Below, in pieces: positions 26,210-33,716 of a stretch of 34,955 bases of DNA; position 1 is the first letter of the stretch; the number at the start of each line of letters is the position of its first letter. The notes below the pieces were generated by a model, which saw nothing but the letters and a program-made list of their open reading frames with translations, had not been told where the DNA came from and made no database searches. This stretch comes from Prevotellaceae bacterium (GTDB lineage: Bacteria > Bacteroidota > Bacteroidia > Bacteroidales > UBA932): positions 1-34,955 of the forward strand of contig JAISAC010000083.1 of the NCBI GenBank assembly GCA_031266935.1, given 5' to 3'. A program made the position numbers and the translations under genes.

Positions 26210-29200
26210 TTAGAAGTTGAGGTTAATGCCAAATATGTACTTGCGCGTAATCGGGTAGTTGCTGGCGTTGCTTACGCCGCTTACTTCGTAGCTTCTGTTC
26301 GGATTTACCGGCATGTCGGTATCTACGCTTCTGCTCAAATCTACCACCGGTATTTCCGGATCTACGCCGGAGTACTTTGTAAAGGTCAGCAAGTTTTCTG
26401 CCGTAAAGGAGACGCGGAGGCTCTGAATTTTCCACTTCTTGAGCGGGAGGGTGTAGCCAACGGACAGGCTTCGGAGCTTGAGGTAGCTTCCGTCCTCCAA
26501 GTAGCGCGACGATGTGTTGCTGGACTTCGACGAGTTGTTGAACGACGGCAGCGGGTGGGTAGCGTTATCGCCCGGCTTTGTCCAGCGGCTCCAGCCGTCA
26601 ATGAGCTTTATCTGGTTGCGGTCGGTATTATAGGTACCGTCGGAGTCGTACTCCATGCGGGCGTAGTTGAAGATAGTGCCGCCCACGGAGTAGCCAAACA
26701 CGGCATTCAGGTCGAGCTGCTTCCAGCGCAGCAGGGTAGAAAAGCCCCCGTAAAAGTCGGGCGTATAGGATCCGCACATTACCCTGTCGGCCTTCGCGTA
26801 GTCTTCGGTGATGACGCGCGAGCCGTCTTCCGCCGTGGTGTACCACTGCGGCGCGCCCGTTTCGGAGTTCACGCCGGCCCACTCGTAGGTGTACCACGTG
26901 TCGCTGCTGTATCCGGGCTTGAGGATACGCTCAATGCCGCCTGCGATGTTGCTCGCTCCGCTTACTACCTGCTCAAGCCCCTGGTAGAGCGCCTTTACCT
27001 CATTACGGTTGGCGCCGATGTTGACGTCTATGCTCCAGCCCCAGTCCTGGTTTTTGATAATGTCGGCGCCTACGACGGCCTCCACGCCTCTGTTCTCCAG
27101 CTCGCCCACGTTTTGCCAGTTGGACGTAACGCCGGTAAGAGCCGGGATAGGCACGTTAAACAGGACGTTGTCCGTGCTCTTCAGGTAGTAGTCCAAGTTC
27201 AGGCGGAAGCGCTCAAGGAAGCTGAAGTCCACCCCGATGTTCAGCGTTTTGGTTTTTTCCCAGGTAAGGTTTTTGTTGCCTATCTGGTAGATGAGGGCGG
27301 CAAAAACCTCGTCGTAGCTGCCGGAAACGCTGTACAGGTCGTACTGCGGGTAGAGGCTTCTCGGGCGGTTGCCCACCGTTCCGTAGGCAGCGCGCAGCTT
27401 GAGCAAATCTACCCAGCCGGCGGTGAAGAAAGCCTCCTTGTTAACAATCCAGCCACCGCTGACGGAGAAGAAGTTTCCGTACTTGGCGTTTGCGCCGAAG
27501 TTGGAAGCGCCGTCGCGGCGGGCGGATACCTGCGCCATGTACTTACCGTCGTAGGCGTAGCTGGCGTTGAAGAGTAGCGACTGAATGGCAGAGGTGTTGA
27601 TATACCCACGGGGAGCCTCCGGCGTAGTGGTTACGTCCAGCACCTCAAAGCCCGGCACAAAGCCTGTACCTCCCGTTTTCGCATACTTGTAGCGGTAGTC
27701 GCTGAACTCGTAGGCCGCCAGCGCGCTGATGGAGTGCTTGCCGAGCGCCTTGTTGAAGCGCAGAATCTGGTTGGTGTACCGCCGCTCGGTCTTGCCATCG
27801 TCCTCAGAGATGCGCCCGCTAACGCCGGAGCCGCTGCTGGAGCGAGGGTCGGTGTAGTCGCTGTTGGCGTAGTTTTCCCACGTAAAGTTGTTGACCGACG
27901 AAAAGCTCAGCCAGTCGGTGAAGCGAATATCAAAATCAATATTCCCCATAAAAGAGTGGTGAACGCTGGCCGACTTGTTCCACTGCAAATCGTAGAGGTA
28001 GTTCGTCCCCGTGTTGTTCACCCACGTGCTCGACATGTTGGGCGTTGGCGTACCGTCCTCGAGGTAAGGGCTATCCCAGGGAAGGTTGGAGTACATTGCC
28101 GTAATCGAATGCTGCCTGTCGTCAACGTCGCGGCGCGAGCCGGAGACAGAAGGCTTCACCGTAAGCCACTGCACAGGCTTGTACTCGGCGCGGTAGCGCA
28201 TGCTGTAGCGGGTAAACTCGTAGCCCTTTACCGCCCCTTCTTCGTTGTAGTAGCCCATAGAGAAGTAAGACTTTACATTCTCGTTACCGCCGGCAACGGA
28301 AACGTTGTAGTCTTGCGCGACGCCCGTTTGCGTCGCCAAATCCCACCAGTCGTAGTTGCTCTCCCTGAGCTGCTCGTTCCAGCGCGGAAAAGCCACCATT
28401 TCCTGATTGGCAAACGATTTAAAGTAGTCGTACAGCTCGGCGCCGTTCATCACCTCCAGCTTCCCGTTGTCGAGGCTGCTCACCCCAAACTTTGCCGACA
28501 CGTTCACGCTTGCCTTGCCGCCCTTGGCCTGTTTGGTGGTTACCACGATTACCCCGTTGGCGCCCTGCGACCCGTAAATAGCGGTAGAGGCGGCATCCTT
28601 GAGGATAGTCATCGTCTCAACATCGCTGGGGTTGAGCGTATAGTTGGAGGCGTTGCCTACAATCACGCCGTCAACTACCCACAGCGGGTCGGTAGTGCCG
28701 TTGATGGACGACCGTCCGCGGATGATAATGTTTCCCCGCGAGCCGGGTTGGCCGTTGCCCGGCGCCACAAAAACGCCCGGCACTTTGCCCGAAAGCATGT
28801 CCTCCACCGACGGCGTGGTGATGGTGGCAATTTTTTCGTTGCCCAGCGTTTGCAGCGCGCCGGTGAGGCTTTCCCGCCGCTGCGTGCCGTAGCCCACCAC
28901 CACTATTTCGTCGAGCGACTGGTCGCTTTCGCTCAGCACAACGTCAATGCGTCCGCGCCCGGCAACAGCTTCTTCCTTAGTGCTCAGCCCCAGAAACGAG
29001 AATACCAGCGTTGCGTCGGCAGGTGCGCTGATGTTGTAGCCGCCGTTTACGTCGGTGGTAGCGCCAATGGTAGCGCCTTTGACCGTAACGCTTGCCCCAG
29101 CAACGGGGTCGTTGTTGCCGTCCAGCACCGTACCGGAGATGTTAAGATTTTGCGCCTGCAGCGACAGCGGCAGCACGGCGCAAAGCAGCAGCAGCGACAG

Positions 29201-29296
29201 CAGGCGCTTCGCGCGCCTTAGCAAGCCGTCGGCTACCCGAGCAGGTGCGGATGTAGCCCGCCCTGCCCGATTTTGATCGAGTAGTTTGTTGTTCAT
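26210..29296 (-). CDS. SusC/RagA-family TonB-dependent outer-membrane transporter
   Basis: This protein imports glycans or peptides across the outer membrane, powered by TonB. It has an unusually long, Arg-rich N-region before the hydrophobic signal segment (RLLSLLLLCAVLPLSLQA; cleavage after about residue 48). A carboxypeptidase-regulatory-like domain follows (about 52-130; ISGTVLDGNNDPVAGASVTV). Then come the SusC signature DEIVVVGYGTQRR, a plug domain (about 140-250; GRSSINGTTDPLWVVDGVIVG, SVNVSAKFG) and a beta-barrel that ends in Phe (FGINLNF). The length, 1028 residues, is typical. It is co-transcribed with susD, and upstream lie two hairpins and a (TG)33 tract. Confidence 0.96.
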   Translation of the reverse strand: MNNKLLDQNRAGRATSAPARVADGLLRRAKRLLSLLLLCAVLPLSLQAQNLNISGTVLDGNNDPVAGASVTVKGATIGATTDVNGGYNISAPADATLVFSFLGLSTKEEAVAGRGRIDVVLSESDQSLDEIVVVGYGTQRRESLTGALQTLGNEKIATITTPSVEDMLSGKVPGVFVAPGNGQPGSRGNIIIRGRSSINGTTDPLWVVDGVIVGNASNYTLNPSDVETMTILKDAASTAIYGSQGANGVIVVTTKQAKGGKASVNVSAKFGVSSLDNGKLEVMNGAELYDYFKSFANQEMVAFPRWNEQLRESNYDWWDLATQTGVAQDYNVSVAGGNENVKSYFSMGYYNEEGAVKGYEFTRYSMRYRAEYKPVQWLTVKPSVSGSRRDVDDRQHSITAMYSNLPWDSPYLEDGTPTPNMSSTWVNNTGTNYLYDLQWNKSASVHHSFMGNIDFDIRFTDWLSFSSVNNFTWENYANSDYTDPRSSSGSGVSGRISEDDGKTERRYTNQILRFNKALGKHSISALAAYEFSDYRYKYAKTGGTGFVPGFEVLDVTTTPEAPRGYINTSAIQSLLFNASYAYDGKYMAQVSARRDGASNFGANAKYGNFFSVSGGWIVNKEAFFTAGWVDLLKLRAAYGTVGNRPRSLYPQYDLYSVSGSYDEVFAALIYQIGNKNLTWEKTKTLNIGVDFSFLERFRLNLDYYLKSTDNVLFNVPIPALTGVTSNWQNVGELENRGVEAVVGADIIKNQDWGWSIDVNIGANRNEVKALYQGLEQVVSGASNIAGGIERILKPGYSSDTWYTYEWAGVNSETGAPQWYTTAEDGSRVITEDYAKADRVMCGSYTPDFYGGFSTLLRWKQLDLNAVFGYSVGGTIFNYARMEYDSDGTYNTDRNQIKLIDGWSRWTKPGDNATHPLPSFNNSSKSSNTSSRYLEDGSYLKLRSLSVGYTLPLKKWKIQSLRVSFTAENLLTFTKYSGVDPEIPVVDLSRSVDTDMPVNPNRSYEVSGVSNASNYPITRKYIFGINLNF

Positions 29297-29334
29297 AATA
29301 AAAATGTTTAAGTGAATAAAAGAAATGGAAAAAA

Positions 29335-29369
29335 ATAGCAGCCGGACGAAAGCGCCTGCAAGCTGCTAT
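29335..29369 (-). other. Leader hairpin upstream of susC
   Basis: ATAGCAGC (29335-29342) and GCTGCTAT (29362-29369) form a perfect 8-bp stem with a 19-nt loop in the susC leader, about 40 nt before the start codon. Confidence 0.5.
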
Positions 29370-29397
29370 GCTTACTATCGGAGAGAACATAAAAAAA

Positions 29398-29426
29398 GTG
29401 AACAGCCGAAATAACCGGCTATTCAC
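29398..29426 (-). other. Second leader hairpin upstream of susC
   Basis: The arms at 29398-29408 and 29416-29426 pair over 11 positions. The single non-Watson-Crick position is a G-U pair only in minus-strand RNA (C-A on the plus strand), so the structure favours the susC-sense transcript. It lies at or just after the predicted transcription start, so it may be a 5'-terminal stabilising hairpin or a regulator target (inference). Confidence 0.5.
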
Positions 29427-29428
29427 TC

Positions 29429-29460
29429 CAAAGAAAAAACTATAAACTATTGTAAGACAA
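29429..29460 (-). promoter_or_regulatory. Weak candidate susC promoter
   Basis: On the minus strand, TTG (29458-29460) and TTTCTTTG (29429-29436) are spaced by 21 nt. The -7 element has one mismatch to TAnnTTTG (T for A). It would place the start near 29423 and give a leader of about 125 nt. The (TG)33 tract begins only 33 nt upstream of the TTG. Confidence 0.3.
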
Positions 29461-29491
29461 GAAAATTTTACGTAACTTGCGGCCTCGCCAT

Positions 29492-29560
<69 letters not shown>

Positions 29561-29741
29561 AAGAGTTATGCCCAGCCTGCCGTAGCGGTGCAGCCTGCTA
29601 AAAGTAGCGTCCTGTATGTCGTAGCCGAGCCTCATTTTCCTTTTTATTTACGCATAAAATAATAATATGCAGGTGCATGGGTAGTATAAGAATGGAAATT
29701 TTTTCCACTTTAAACGGTACAAATATACAACATAATATCTC

Positions 29742-29774
29742 AAAAGCTGCATCGCTTCAGCTAAAAATGCAGCT
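29742..29774 (-). terminator. Weak terminator-like inverted repeat after the 726-residue gene
   Basis: AGCTGCAT (29745-29752) and ATGCAGCT (29767-29774) form a perfect 8-bp stem with a 14-nt loop. On the minus strand it is followed by TTTTGAG. It lies 40-70 nt after the stop of the 29814-31994 gene. The stem is short and the T-run is poor. Confidence 0.35.
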
Positions 29775-29813
29775 CCATTAGGTAGAATCCGGAAATTCTC
29801 CAAGCGCTGCCTG

Positions 29814-31994
29814 CTAAAACGACACGCTTATGCCCGGGCTTATCATCACAAACGGGATTTTTTCCTGCAGCTTGTACCCCACCCCCACGTGAATGGGTAC
29901 GTTGAACATCCGGCGGGCGCTGAGGGGGTATATGCTGCCCAGCGCAACAAAGGCCAGGTCGCGCTTGGCATCGTCCCTAAAGTTGAACGTGTTGATGAAC
30001 AGGAAGCCCGCGCCGCAGCGGTAGGGCTTCATCTTGCCGGCCTTCTCGCTGTCGGTAAAGCTGAGCTGCGCAATGAGCGCAATGCTGATGCCGCCAAGGT
30101 TGTCGGTGAACGACGATTTTTTTTGGGACTCTTTCTCCGACTGGCTCTCGCCCAAGTTCTGGATGAGCATACCGGCCGGCAGCGAAAGGTCAATGTCAAA
30201 CAGCACTCGGGGCTGGTAGATGACCTCCACGCGCTTCTCGAAAATCGGCTCGGAGTACTTTTCTGCCGAGTGCTTTATGTCGAGCTGCACCTTGCCAAAG
30301 TTGTCTAAGGCGTTTGTCTTGGCGTTTAGAATGTTGTTAAAGTTAATGCTTTCGCTCAGGCAGCTTTTGTCTTTATAGTACGCGCCGCGCGGCGAAGTTT
30401 CGTCGGGGCACACCAGCTGGTTCTTGAGCGAGCGCATTTCGATAATCTCCCCGCGCTTGCCCAAAACGCGCACGTCAATGTCCATATACTGCTTGCCGTA
30501 GAGCTTAGTTGCGTCGTCAACATCTCCTTTGCTGAACGAGAGCGAAAACTCCTTGAGCACGCTGCGCGATATGATGATGTTGCTGACCTTATTTACCTGA
30601 ATTTGGGCGTCGCTTCCGTAGCTGAGCGTAACAAAGTCAAAAGGTCGCGGGTGCTGGTACTCATCCACCTGCAAGGCTTTGCCGGTGGGCTGCCCGTTGT
30701 TGAGCAGGGCAACCTGCCGCTTGTTGATGCTCATTGGTATGTGCAGCTTAAAAAGGCGGCGCGTTTCGGTCTGGTTAATGGTATCGGAGGTAAGGTCTAC
30801 GGCGTCCTGCCACGTAAAGCGCGCCTTGTGCAGCGACTCGCCCTCTACGCTTACGTCCACCTGCTCGCCGGGGTTTACCCTGCTCCCCGATTGCCAATCG
30901 CTGCCCTCGTGGAGCACGTAGATGGCCGATATCTGCGTTTTGGGCGTAATGTCGAAGCTGGTAATAAACGCCGGCATGTCGTTCATTTTGATGTAGAGGT
31001 AGCCCTCCGTATTGCGGTGCAGGTTGAATACGGTGAGCTTGCACAGCACCTTATCGTTGGCCAAATCCTTAATGGTAAACAGCTCGGCAATGAGCGACCC
31101 GCCGGCGGCCTCCTGGTCTTCTATGCGGTATGTTCTGTTGAGCAGCAGGCGGCGGTTGTTGTCTATCACAACGTTCACGCCGCGGTACCGCGCCTCGTCG
31201 TCGTAGGTTACTTCCTTTTTGTCGATGTTGAGGAATACCAGCCGGCTCGCCTTGATGGTGAGCGGCGGCGACTGCAGCGCAACAGCGTTGCTCAAGCGCT
31301 TGTCGGCGTTGAGGAAAGGGGCAATCGTCTCCAGCGTAGCGTCGAAGTCTTTCACGCCCAGCTCGCGCGGCTGCAAAATCAGCACCAGCCTGCCGTCGCG
31401 CAGCGCTATGCGGTAGTCTATGCCGTTGCTGTTCTGCCAGTCGCCGGACAGCCGGATGTTGTCTATGTTGTTTGTTTCCAGGTCGAAAATTTTTTCTTCG
31501 CCCACAAAAAGGACGTCGCTGGTGGGGAAAAATTTCACCCACGTTTGCGTGTAGGGAAACAGCGCCAGCTCCCAAACTCTGGTATGCGGCGCGGCATTCT
31601 CGCCCTGCGGCTGCGTTGTTACGTTGACCAAAATGGAGAGATGCTCGTTGCTAAGGAGGTCGGCAAAGCGGAGGCGCGCGCGGTAGCAGCCCTCGTTTTC
31701 GATAAAAGCGCAGGAGTCGAGCACTTCATAGCCGGCAGATTCGACCAGCGACAGGCGCCGAACGTCGCTGCCTTCCTTTGGGTAAAACCGCAGCTCGCAC
31801 GCCGCGTAGCGGTTGGCATACTCAAAGTAGAGCTGGTGCTTGCGCCGGTGCAGGATGGTGTTTTGGCTTAGCGTGTACAGGCTGGTATCAACGGCAAGCG
31901 TTACCTCGTCAAAGTACCTGTCGGCAACGGGCGCAGCGTAGATACCTGCCGGCAGCAGCGCAAGCAGCATGGCGATGGATATTAGGTTGCGCAT
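29814..31994 (-). CDS. Large secreted protein of unknown function with barrel-like C-terminus
   Basis: I do not recognise the family. The protein has 726 residues and a signal peptide (MRNLISIAMLLALLPAGIYA, cleavage before APVAD). The body is rich in beta-strand patterns without obvious catalytic motifs, with segments that look like repeated Ig-like or sandwich domains. The last 130 residues or so alternate like outer-membrane strands (PYRCGAGFLFINTFNF, FNVPIHVGVGYKL) and end in Phe (GISVSF), so the C-terminus may be inserted in or docked to the outer membrane (inference). The open frame continues upstream to 32585, but that part is antisense-frame noise over rubrerythrin, and the signal peptide sets the start. 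Met9 (31970) is an alternative start if the -7 element at 31996 is real. Confidence 0.8.
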   Translation of the reverse strand: MRNLISIAMLLALLPAGIYAAPVADRYFDEVTLAVDTSLYTLSQNTILHRRKHQLYFEYANRYAACELRFYPKEGSDVRRLSLVESAGYEVLDSCAFIENEGCYRARLRFADLLSNEHLSILVNVTTQPQGENAAPHTRVWELALFPYTQTWVKFFPTSDVLFVGEEKIFDLETNNIDNIRLSGDWQNSNGIDYRIALRDGRLVLILQPRELGVKDFDATLETIAPFLNADKRLSNAVALQSPPLTIKASRLVFLNIDKKEVTYDDEARYRGVNVVIDNNRRLLLNRTYRIEDQEAAGGSLIAELFTIKDLANDKVLCKLTVFNLHRNTEGYLYIKMNDMPAFITSFDITPKTQISAIYVLHEGSDWQSGSRVNPGEQVDVSVEGESLHKARFTWQDAVDLTSDTINQTETRRLFKLHIPMSINKRQVALLNNGQPTGKALQVDEYQHPRPFDFVTLSYGSDAQIQVNKVSNIIISRSVLKEFSLSFSKGDVDDATKLYGKQYMDIDVRVLGKRGEIIEMRSLKNQLVCPDETSPRGAYYKDKSCLSESINFNNILNAKTNALDNFGKVQLDIKHSAEKYSEPIFEKRVEVIYQPRVLFDIDLSLPAGMLIQNLGESQSEKESQKKSSFTDNLGGISIALIAQLSFTDSEKAGKMKPYRCGAGFLFINTFNFRDDAKRDLAFVALGSIYPLSARRMFNVPIHVGVGYKLQEKIPFVMISPGISVSF

Positions 31995-31995
31995 A

Positions 31996-32003
31996 CAAAG
32001 ATA
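31996..32003 (-). promoter_or_regulatory. -7-like element touching the start codon
   Basis: TATCTTTG on the minus strand (31996-32003) matches TAnnTTTG and ends one base before the ATG at 31994. If active, transcription would begin at or inside the first codons, giving a leaderless message or use of Met9. It also overlaps the T-run of the rubrerythrin terminator. No TTG is found at the proper distance inside the terminator stem. Confidence 0.35.
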
Positions 32004-32033
32004 AAAAGCCCCGGCAGGATAGCAGTGCCGGGG
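32003..32033 (-). terminator. Intrinsic terminator of rubrerythrin
   Basis: CCCCGGCA/TGCCGGGG arms (32009-32016 and 32026-32033) form a GC-rich 8-bp stem with a 9-nt loop. It is followed on the minus strand by C then TTTTT (32003-32007). It lies about 25 nt after the rubrerythrin stop. Confidence 0.8.
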
Positions 32034-32058
32034 AGCTGTGTAAAAAAAATAATTTTGC

Positions 32059-32631
32059 CTAAAAGTTATCAGCCAGCAGCTCAAAGTAGGCTTGCGGATG
32101 CTTGCAGGCGGGGCAAACGTCGGGCGCCGACACCCCTTCGTGGATATGGCCGCAGTTGCGGCACTTCCAGAACGTAACCTCTCCTTTCCGGAATACTTCG
32201 CTGCTCTCAATATTGCGGAGCAGCTTGCGGTAGCGCTCTTCGTGGTGCTTTTCGACGGCGGCAATCTGCCTAAAGGTTTCGGCAACGTTCTTAAACCCTT
32301 CTTCATCGGCAACTTTTGCGAACTTCGGGTAGAGGTCGTCCCACTCCTCCAGCTCACCGTTGGCGGCAGCCAGCAGGTTTTGCGCCGTAGCGCCAATGAC
32401 GCCTGCCGGATAGGTTGCGGTAATTTCAACAGGGCCGCCTTCCAAATACTTAAAAAACAGCTTGGCATGTTCTTCTTCGTTGGCTGCAGTTTCGGCAAAG
32501 ATAGCGGAGATTTGCTCGTAGCCTTCCTTTTTTGCCGCCTTGCTGAAAAAAGTGTAGCGATTTCGCGCTTGCGATTCTCCGGCAAAAGCTTTCAGCAAGT
32601 TTTGCTCGGTTTTAGTTCCTTTTATGTTCAT
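32059..32631 (-). CDS. rbr: Rubrerythrin
   Basis: Rubrerythrin is a non-haem diiron peroxidase that reduces hydrogen peroxide in anaerobes and microaerophiles. The diiron ligands are visible: Glu19, Glu52-x-x-His55, Glu93 and Glu127-x-x-His130. The C-terminal rubredoxin-like centre has Cys157, Cys160, Cys173 and Cys176 (CRNCG and CPACKH). The length, 190 residues, is typical. It is a single-gene unit with its own promoter (32663-32693) and terminator. Its presence suggests an anaerobic lifestyle. Confidence 0.97.
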   Translation of the reverse strand: MNIKGTKTEQNLLKAFAGESQARNRYTFFSKAAKKEGYEQISAIFAETAANEEEHAKLFFKYLEGGPVEITATYPAGVIGATAQNLLAAANGELEEWDDLYPKFAKVADEEGFKNVAETFRQIAAVEKHHEERYRKLLRNIESSEVFRKGEVTFWKCRNCGHIHEGVSAPDVCPACKHPQAYFELLADNF

Positions 32632-32662
32632 AGCGATTCAATTTTTTTAGTTGGTAATGGAA

Positions 32663-32693
32663 CAAATGTACAACAAAAATCCAAGAAAAGCAA
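32663..32693 (-). promoter_or_regulatory. Promoter of rubrerythrin
   Basis: On the minus strand, TTG (32691-32693) and TACATTTG (32663-32670) are 20 nt apart and fit the Bacteroidetes consensus. The expected start is near 32656, which leaves a leader of about 25 nt. Confidence 0.65.
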
Positions 32694-32740
32694 CATTTAT
32701 ACCGTGCGCGGGATATTTTTGTGAGATGTAATCACACCGT

Positions 32741-32802
32741 CGTCATTGCGAACGACGACAATTTGCTTCGACTGTGTGGAATACTCTCTTTTAGTAATGA
32801 CG
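32741..32802. repeat. Palindromic interspersed element bounded by CGTCATT...AATGACG
   Basis: The ends CGTCATTGCG and AGTAATGACG are inverted, and the inside resembles the common dispersed sequence with 'gcgaacg' and 'tgcttcg'. This is typical of short intergenic palindromic repeats. No gene is present. Confidence 0.55.
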
Positions 32803-32820
32803 AATAAACAAGATATAACA

Positions 32821-33080
32821 GTTAATAAAGTGTCACCCCTGCAGGGTTTGCAGAGACACGCGGATGCTCGCCTAACCGTATGCTAAAGCATACGCTTAAT
32901 AGAGTGTCACCCCTGCGGGGTTTTGCAGCATACGGGCAAGCGGGTGTCACTCCCATCAAGTCCCGCAGGGACGACACTTTATTAACCGTATGCTTCAGCA
33001 TACGGATTGCAGCATACCTGCGTAGAGACACAGTGCACCACGTCTCTACAACGAGCAGTCTCGCAGGGACGACACTTTTA
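32821..33080. repeat. Cluster of interspersed palindromic repeats (same family as 1-170)
   Basis: The core at 32960-33005 matches 63-108 in 45 of 46 positions. CCGTATGCTAAAGCATACG (32876-32894) is the same hairpin in the other orientation. GTGTCACCCCTGCGGGGTT (32909-32927) and a relative near 32828 are inverted copies of the GTCCCGCAGGGACGACAC part, with both stem sides changed together. GTAGAGAC/GTCTCTAC (33022-33029 and 33042-33049) is a separate hairpin family. A further GTCTCGCAGGGACGACAC lies at 33058-33075. Confidence 0.85.
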
Positions 33081-33127
33081 TATCTGTTATATTTTATTTA
33101 TTTCTCATCCCTAAAGGAAATGATGTA

Positions 33128-33316
33128 GTGCGGTACACAAAAAAATTTGACGATGAGATTTACTTGTTCGAGGAAGTCCGTACCGGCAGAAAAGAACTTG
33201 CGTTTGAAACCATGTACAAGCGCAAAATAAAAGGGAGCGAACAGCTGAACGCGCCGCCGCTCCTAACGCCCAAAAACGACTCTCTTTTATCAAAGCCGAC
33301 CCTACAAGCAGGTTGA
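33128..33316 (+). pseudogene. Possible fragment of an ECF sigma factor N-terminus
   Basis: The frame opens with GTG and encodes 62 residues. DEIYLFEEVRTGRKELAFETMYKR (residues 9-32) resembles the start of sigma-70 region 2 in ECF sigma factors (LF..I..G...AF..LY.RY). After residue 32 the resemblance stops and the frame ends early. No promoter is seen. If the reading is right, it is a decayed or truncated remnant within a repeat-rich stretch. A chance resemblance is possible. Confidence 0.3.
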
Positions 33317-33469
33317 CTTTTCTGCCGGTAAAGGTACAAATAATTCCAATGTTGACAAAAAAATCCACAAAATTTGTCTCTACACACGGAATGTACAAAA
33401 GTTTCCATTTTTTCAGCCTCCCCCTCTCTCCCTCCCTCCGTCATTCCTGCGAAAGCTTGAAAACCTCAT

Positions 33470-33641
33470 TTTTACCTAATTTTTTAACAAAACAACCTCA
33501 GTAGCAATGAATTAATACGCATATCAACAACCTAATTACCTCATTAAAGCAGCTGTTGCTGAAAAATGAGGTAATGAGGTCGGGAAAATTCTATATAATT
33601 ATCTGTTAATGATGTTGTTTTGTTAGAAAAATTAGGTAAAA
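33470..33641. repeat. 172-bp fold-back element with nested inverted repeats
   Basis: The outer arms 33470-33496 and 33614-33641 are inverted copies with a single one-base insertion (core TTTTACCTAATTTTT...AACAAAACAAC). An inner perfect 10-bp pair, TTACCTCATT (33536-33545) and AATGAGGTAA (33565-33574), lies between them. The ACCTCATT motif also occurs just before the left arm (33463). The structure resembles a miniature inverted-repeat element or a large cruciform. It encodes no protein. Confidence 0.8.
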
Positions 33642-33716
33642 CCGAGCGTAGCGAGTTCACGAACACTTTAAAATAAACACAAGTGAGTAAATGAAGTTTT
33701 GTGCCCCCGCAACCCG

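Larger units (their letters stand above)
32632..33716. other. 1.1-kb repeat-rich region without an intact gene
   Basis: The region holds the rubrerythrin promoter, at least four palindromic repeat families (32741-33080), the sigma-like fragment (33128-33316), a C/T-rich run (33411-33440), a CGTCATTCCTGC element (33439), a fold-back structure (33470-33641) and, next to the OmpA-family stop codon, a second CGTCATTCCTGC copy. No RNA gene or transposase is recognised. Confidence 0.7.

Noticed and set aside
26057-29221. Long plus-strand open frames (495 and 506 codons) antisense to susC and susD
   Set aside because: They are mirror frames of G/C-rich, well-conserved susC/susD coding sequence. Their translations show no domain, signal or family pattern.
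31995-32585. N-terminal extension of the 726-residue protein across the rubrerythrin gene
   Set aside because: The region is fully occupied by rubrerythrin in another frame. The extension has no family features, and a clear signal peptide begins at 31994.
32714-32721. TATTTTTG on the plus strand, divergent to rubrerythrin
   Set aside because: No -33 element and no intact gene downstream.
33330-33370. Minus-strand TTG-N19-TACCTTTA near the sigma-like fragment
   Set aside because: The -7 element has a mismatch at its last base, and no minus-strand gene follows before the repeats.
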